From assembly GCF_900116065.1 (NCBI RefSeq), contig NZ_FOZV01000012.1:1-37188 (forward strand): a stretch of 37,188 nt of DNA, given 5' to 3'. Each line of letters starts with the position of its first letter. The stretch's first letter is position 1. Below are positions 32,598 through 37,188 of the stretch, one piece after another. The position numbers and the translations under genes are program-made. Origin of the DNA: Brevundimonas viscosa (GTDB lineage: Bacteria; Pseudomonadota; Alphaproteobacteria; Caulobacterales; Caulobacteraceae). The notes below the pieces were generated by a model that made no database searches, had not been told where the DNA came from, and was given only the letters and a program-made list of their open reading frames with translations.

Positions 32598-32681
32598 GCG
32601 CCCTCACGATCCACACGCTAAGGTTAGGCGCGCGAGCGTGGCGGGATTGGGGCCGCCGCAGCTCTGTGGCAGGCTTCTCGC

Positions 32682-33005
32682 ATGATCCTGCTCCCGCTTT
32701 CCGTGCTCGTCGCGATGACCGATCCGCTTCAGGAGCCGACGCCGGCCCCGCCGCCGCCGGCGCATCGCCTCGATGAGGTCGTCGTCGAGGCGCCGCCGGC
32801 CAACGAGGGGGAGGTGGTCCTGAGTTGCGCCGTGCGCCGGAGCGGCCAGATGGAGGACTGCCGGGTCGAGAGCGAAACTCCGCCCGGACGACGTTTCGGC
32901 GAGGCGGCCCTGAGAAGCGCCCGCCAGGCCCGCATCGCCCGCGGCGATCGCCACGCCGGAGGCGAGCGGGTCACCTTCACGGTCCGCTTCCGCCTCGCCG
33001 ACTGA
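32682..33005 (+). CDS. Stand-alone TonB C-terminal-domain protein (second copy)
   Basis: The 107-residue protein has a signal-like start (MILLPLSVLVAMTDP), a short Pro-rich linker (PTPAPPPPAH) and a TonB_C-like domain: VVLSCAVRRSGQMEDC, VESETPPGRRFGEAAL and VTFTVRFRLAD. It has the same CX10C spacing and SETP..G..FG..A order as the 6175-6522 protein. It lacks a long Pro-rich linker and a clear transmembrane anchor. It is divergent from two TonB-like membrane proteins, which raises the possibility that anchor and C-terminal domain act as separate chains. That partnership is inference. Confidence 0.75.
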   Translation: MILLPLSVLVAMTDPLQEPTPAPPPPAHRLDEVVVEAPPANEGEVVLSCAVRRSGQMEDCRVESETPPGRRFGEAALRSARQARIARGDRHAGGERVTFTVRFRLAD

Positions 33006-33014
33006 CCGCCGCCC

Positions 33015-33043
33015 TTGACCTGGCGCCCCCCGGCGCGTAGAAG
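33015..33043 (+). promoter_or_regulatory. Predicted promoter of the str operon
   Basis: TTGACC (33015-33020) and TAGAAG (33038-33043) are spaced 17 bp, about 230 bp upstream of rpsL. Design matches the rpmJ and rplJ promoters. Confidence 0.55.
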
Positions 33044-33060
33044 CCGCGCACTTTCGAGAG

Positions 33061-33153
33061 GGCGTCTCCGGACGCCTCCGCGATCGTGACAACCGAAGAC
33101 ACGGGCTGCGCCCGCCGGAACGTCCCTAGCGCGCGTTCCGGCTTTTGTGTTTG
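33061..33153 (+). promoter_or_regulatory. rpsL leader: tetraloop hairpin plus terminator-like attenuator
   Basis: GGCGTC-TCCG-GACGCC (33061-33076) forms a short tetraloop hairpin. Downstream, GCCGGAACG (33114-33122) pairs perfectly with CGTTCCGGC (33134-33142), followed by TTTTGTGTTTG. This is a terminator-like structure 121 bp before the rpsL start, suggesting attenuation of the operon. Confidence 0.6.
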
Positions 33154-33273
33154 TCGCGGGACCGGCTCGGAACCTCACCCGGGGACGGCGACGTCGTCGT
33201 CCGAAAAGAAGGCCACCGGGGCGCTCCGGCCGAAAGGCACACGCCCCCATCGATCGAAGAGAACGAGTACCCG

Positions 33274-33645
33274 ATGCCCACGATCAACCAGCTGATCCGC
33301 AAGCCGCGCGCCCCCAAGCCGGTCCGCAACAAGGTCCCGGCCCTGAAGGGCTGCCCGCAGCGCCGCGGCGTCTGCACCCGCGTCTACACCACCACCCCGA
33401 AGAAGCCGAACTCGGCGCTGCGTAAGGTCGCCAAGGTGCGCCTGACCACCGGCATCGAGGCCGTGTGCTACATCCCGGGCGAAGGCCACAACCTGCAGGA
33501 GCACTCGGTGGTCCTGATCCGCGGCGGCCGCGTCAAGGACCTTCCGGGCGTGCGCTACCACATCCTCCGCGGCGTGCTCGACACCCAGGGCGTCAAGGAC
33601 CGCAAGCAGCGCCGTTCGCACTACGGCGCCAAGCGTCCGAAGTAA
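33274..33645 (+). CDS. rpsL: 30S ribosomal protein S12
   Basis: The 123-residue protein starts [20 protein letters not shown] and contains [13 protein letters not shown] and [12 protein letters not shown], with both lysines that are changed in streptomycin-resistant mutants still wild type. S12 monitors codon-anticodon pairing in the 30S A site. ATG 33274 gives the standard family length; the in-frame extension to 33145 covers the leader and is rejected. It is the first gene of the str operon, with rpsG 38 bp downstream. Confidence 0.98.
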   Translation: MPTINQLIRKPRAPKPVRNKVPALKGCPQRRGVCTRVYTTTPKKPNSALRKVAKVRLTTGIEAVCYIPGEGHNLQEHSVVLIRGGRVKDLPGVRYHILRGVLDTQGVKDRKQRRSHYGAKRPK

Positions 33646-33683
33646 GCCGCAGCGCCCAGAAGATTCAGAGAAGGTAACACCCC

Positions 33684-34157
33684 ATGTCGCGTCGTCACCG
33701 CGCCCAGAAGCGCGAAGTCCTGCCGGATCCGAAGTTCGGCGACCTGATCGTCACCAAGTTCATGAATTACGTCATGTACGAGGGCAAGAAGGCCGTCGCC
33801 GAGAACATCGTCTACGGCGCTTTCGACATCCTCGCGGACAAGAAGAAGGAGCAGACCCCGGTCGAGACCTTCCACGCCGCGCTCGACAACGTCGCCCCGG
33901 CGGTCGAGGTCCGGTCGCGTCGCGTCGGCGGCGCCACCTACCAGGTGCCGGTCGAGGTTCGTCCGGACCGCCGTCGCGCCCTGGCCATCCGCTGGCTGGT
34001 CAACGCCGCCCGCAACCGCGGCGAAAACACCATGACCGAGAAGCTGGCCGCCGAGCTGCTCGACGCCTCGAACAACCGCGGCACCGCCGTGAAGAAGCGC
34101 GAGGACACCCACAAGATGGCCGAGGCCAACCGCGCCTTCAGCCACTACCGCTGGTAA
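33684..34157 (+). CDS. rpsG: 30S ribosomal protein S7
   Basis: The 157-residue protein has [20 protein letters not shown], a [16 protein letters not shown] motif, and ends NRAFSHYRW, the typical S7 C-terminus. S7 initiates assembly of the 30S head and contacts the E site; in E. coli it is also the translational repressor of the operon. AGAAGG lies about 11 nt before ATG 33684. fusA follows after 138 bp, an interval carrying a 9-bp hairpin. Confidence 0.98.
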   Translation: MSRRHRAQKREVLPDPKFGDLIVTKFMNYVMYEGKKAVAENIVYGAFDILADKKKEQTPVETFHAALDNVAPAVEVRSRRVGGATYQVPVEVRPDRRRALAIRWLVNAARNRGENTMTEKLAAELLDASNNRGTAVKKREDTHKMAEANRAFSHYRW

Positions 34158-34201
34158 CGCCTTAAAGGGGCCCTCCGGGGCGCCTATCTACCGACTATCC
34201 G

Positions 34202-34232
34202 GCGCGGGCGGTTTGAGCTAAATCGCCCGCGC
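34202..34232 (+). repeat. Hairpin in the rpsG-fusA interval
   Basis: GCGCGGGCG (34202-34210) pairs perfectly with CGCCCGCGC (34224-34232) around a 13-nt loop, with no T-tract. It may tune fusA expression or mRNA processing rather than terminate. Confidence 0.6.
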
Positions 34233-34295
34233 TCGCTTATCCGACATCCCGAGGCGCCAGACAGCGGCGCCGCATTGACCGCAAGGCACGCTCCC

Positions 34296-36377
34296 ATGCC
34301 CCGCACGCATAAAATCGAAGACTACCGCAACTTCGGCATCATGGCCCACATCGACGCGGGCAAGACCACGACGACCGAGCGGATCCTCTATTACACCGGC
34401 AAGTCGCACAAGATCGGCGAGGTCCACGACGGCGCCGCGACCATGGACTGGATGGACCAGGAGCAGGAACGCGGCATCACCATCACCTCGGCCGCGACGA
34501 CCGCCTTCTGGCAGGGCAAGCGCCTGAACATCATCGACACCCCCGGCCACGTGGACTTCACCATCGAGGTCGAGCGCTCGCTGCGCGTGCTGGACGGCGC
34601 CGTGACCGTGCTGGACGGCAACGCCGGCGTCGAGCCGCAGACCGAGACCGTCTGGCGCCAGGCCGACAAGTACAAGGTTCCGCGCATCGTCTTCGTCAAC
34701 AAGATGGACAAGATCGGCGCCGACTTCGACGCGTCCGTGCAGTCGATCCGCGACCGCCTCGGCGCCAAGGCGGTGCCAATCCAGTTCCCGATCGGTTCGG
34801 AATCGAACCTCAAGGGCCTGGTCGACGTCGTCGAGATGCGCTCGGTCGTCTGGGACAACGACGCCCTGGGCGCCAACTTCACCGTCGGCGAGATCCCGGC
34901 CGATCTGGTCGCCAAGGCCAATGAAGCCCGCCAGTACCTGATCGACAACGCCGTCGAGCTCGACGACGAGGCCATGGAGGCCTACCTCGAAGGCGAGGAG
35001 CCCTCGGTCGAGACGCTGAAGAAGTGCATCCGCAAGGCGGTGCTGACCGGCGCCTTCTACCCGATCCTGTGCGGCTCGGCGTTCAAGAACAAGGGCGTGC
35101 AGACCCTGCTCGACGCCGTCGTCGACTACCTGCCGTCGCCGGTCGACATCCCGCCGACCCCGGGCATCGACTTCAAGACCGAGGAGCCGGTGACCCGCAA
35201 GGCCTCGGACGAGGAGCCCCTGTCGGTGCTGGCGTTCAAGATCATGGACGACCCGTTCGTCGGCTCGCTGACCTTCTGCCGCCTGTACTCGGGCAAGATG
35301 GAGACCGGCCAGTCGCTGCTCAACTCGACCCGCGACAAGAAGGAGCGCGTCGGCCGCATGCTGCTGATGCACTCCAACAACCGCGAGGACATCAAGGAAG
35401 CCTACGCCGGCGACATCGTCGCCCTGGCCGGCCTCAAGGACACCCGCACCGGCGACACCCTGTGCGACCCGATCAAGTCGCCGGTCATCCTCGAGCGCAT
35501 GGAGTTCCCGGCCCCGGTGATCGAGATCGCCGTCGAGCCCAAGTCCAAGGCCGACCAGGAGAAGCTGGGCGTCGCCCTCGCCAAGCTGGCCTCGGAGGAT
35601 CCGTCCTTCACCGTCTCGACCGACCACGAGTCCGGCCAGACCATCCTGAAGGGCATGGGCGAGCTGCACCTCGACATCAAGATCGACATCCTGAAGCGGA
35701 CCTACAAGGTCGAGGCCAACATCGGCGCGCCGCAGGTGGCCTATCGTGAATCGATCAGCCGCAAGGCCGAGATCGACTACACCCACAAGAAGCAGACCGG
35801 CGGCACGGGCCAGTTCGCCCGCGTCAAGCTGGTGTTCGAGCCGGGCGAGCCGGGTTCGGGCTTCGTCTTCGAATCCGCCATCGTCGGCGGCGCGGTGCCC
35901 AAGGAGTACGTCCCGGGCGTCGAGAAGGGCCTGACCTCGGCCAAGGAGAACGGCCTGCTGGCCGGCTTCCCGCTGATCGACTTCAAGGCGACCCTCATCG
36001 ACGGCGCCTTCCACGACGTCGACTCCTCGGTGCTGGCCTTCGAGATCGCCTCACGCGCCGCCTTCAAGGAGCTGCGCGAAAAGGGCGGACCGAAGCTGCT
36101 CGAGCCGATCATGGCGGTCGAGGTGGTGACGCCCGAGGAATACCTGGGCTCGGTCATCGGCGACCTGAACGGCCGCCGGGGCATGATCCAGGGGCAGGAC
36201 ATGCGCGGCAACGCCACGGTGGTGAACGCCTTCGTGCCGCTCGCCAACATGTTCGGCTACGTCAACACCCTGCGCGGCATGTCCCAGGGCCGCGCCGCCT
36301 TCACCATGCAGTACGACCACTACGACCCGGTGCCGCAGCACGTCGCCGACGAAGTGATCAAGAAGTACAGCGCCTAA
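34296..36377 (+). CDS. fusA: Elongation factor G
   Basis: The 693-residue protein has the G1 loop [12 protein letters not shown] (17-28), RGITITSA switch region, DTPGHVDF (G3) and NKMDK (G4), then domains II-V to the end. EF-G drives ribosomal translocation and, with RRF, recycling. ATG 34296 ([10 protein letters not shown]) is the usual start; an upstream TTG at 34275 would add seven atypical residues. It is followed by tuf after 89 bp containing a 10-bp hairpin. Confidence 0.98.
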   Translation: MPRTHKIEDYRNFGIMAHIDAGKTTTTERILYYTGKSHKIGEVHDGAATMDWMDQEQERGITITSAATTAFWQGKRLNIIDTPGHVDFTIEVERSLRVLDGAVTVLDGNAGVEPQTETVWRQADKYKVPRIVFVNKMDKIGADFDASVQSIRDRLGAKAVPIQFPIGSESNLKGLVDVVEMRSVVWDNDALGANFTVGEIPADLVAKANEARQYLIDNAVELDDEAMEAYLEGEEPSVETLKKCIRKAVLTGAFYPILCGSAFKNKGVQTLLDAVVDYLPSPVDIPPTPGIDFKTEEPVTRKASDEEPLSVLAFKIMDDPFVGSLTFCRLYSGKMETGQSLLNSTRDKKERVGRMLLMHSNNREDIKEAYAGDIVALAGLKDTRTGDTLCDPIKSPVILERMEFPAPVIEIAVEPKSKADQEKLGVALAKLASEDPSFTVSTDHESGQTILKGMGELHLDIKIDILKRTYKVEANIGAPQVAYRESISRKAEIDYTHKKQTGGTGQFARVKLVFEPGEPGSGFVFESAIVGGAVPKEYVPGVEKGLTSAKENGLLAGFPLIDFKATLIDGAFHDVDSSVLAFEIASRAAFKELREKGGPKLLEPIMAVEVVTPEEYLGSVIGDLNGRRGMIQGQDMRGNATVVNAFVPLANMFGYVNTLRGMSQGRAAFTMQYDHYDPVPQHVADEVIKKYSA

Positions 36378-36391
36378 GCACCACCGCGTAA

Positions 36392-36416
36392 CCGGCGGGC
36401 CGCCCGGGCCCGCCGG
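36392..36416 (+). repeat. Hairpin in the fusA-tuf interval
   Basis: CCGGCGGGCC (36392-36401) pairs perfectly with GGCCCGCCGG (36407-36416) across a 5-nt loop, 15 bp after the fusA stop and without a T-tract. Confidence 0.6.
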
Positions 36417-36466
36417 ATCCCCGAAACCCGAAGGAACGCCCCCGCCCAGGGGACGGAGAGAAGAGA

Positions 36467-37188
<722 letters not shown>

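Noticed and set aside
33086..33153. A leader peptide ORF in the rpsL leader
   Set aside because: The GTG frame at 33086 has no convincing ribosome binding site, lacks a run of regulatory codons and does not stop near the attenuator.
33385..33560. Possible streptomycin-resistance changes in rpsL
   Set aside because: Both key lysines (in PKKPNSA and RVKDLPG) are wild type.

Overview
The window is GC-rich chromosomal DNA of an alphaproteobacterium. Its gene content points to Caulobacteraceae (Caulobacter/Brevundimonas type): a GapR (DUF2312) nucleoid protein, a TacA-like sigma-54 response regulator with its phospho-acceptor at D54, a 41-residue L36, a TonB-dependent receptor and small TonB C-terminal-domain proteins. 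The genus is inferred; the family-level call is fairly secure.

Layout. 1-774 is the edge of an accessory region: the right end of an IS3-family element has cut off the N-terminal part of a DUF6538-type tyrosine recombinase, which lies just past the 3' end of a tRNA-Ser(CGA) gene, the usual arrangement at a tRNA-anchored island. 859-5792 (minus strand) carries an NrtR-like Nudix/winged-helix regulator, an HD hydrolase, a lipoprotein with 16-residue repeats, a MoxR-type AAA+ ATPase and a lipoprotein lytic transglycosylase. 5793-6174 has no protein gene but holds a tRNA-Cys-like structure of unusual geometry followed by three hairpins. 6175-7667 (plus) carries a stand-alone TonB C-terminal-domain protein, rpmJ with promoter and terminator, gapR, and a small conserved hypothetical gene. 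Next come a 136-bp REPIN-like palindrome, a large TonB-dependent receptor, tacA and a DUF4153 membrane protein (all minus).

14316-30994 is the ribosomal/RNA polymerase region. rplJ-rplL has its own promoter, leader and intrinsic terminator. It is separated from rpoB-rpoC by about 7 kb of minus-strand genes: two tandem M61 peptidases, and an operon of two DGPF (YCII) proteins, an ECF42-type sigma factor and an FKBP lipoprotein with overlapping start/stop codons. rpoB-rpoC follows with a structured 5' leader and an intergenic inverted repeat. After a terminator come two tandem TonB-like membrane proteins (minus), a second stand-alone TonB C-terminal-domain protein (plus), and the str operon rpsL-rpsG-fusA-tuf, with tuf cut by the window end.

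The core genes are ordinary translation and transcription machinery. The features most worth a second look are the tRNA-Cys-like element, a palindromic repeat read in frame inside tacA, the ECF42/DGPF/FKBP operon, the 16-residue-repeat lipoprotein, the paired orphan TonB C-terminal domains with a CX10C motif, and the tandem TonB-like genes with a duplicated upstream element. I see no CRISPR array, phage structural genes or clearly novel multi-gene defence system.
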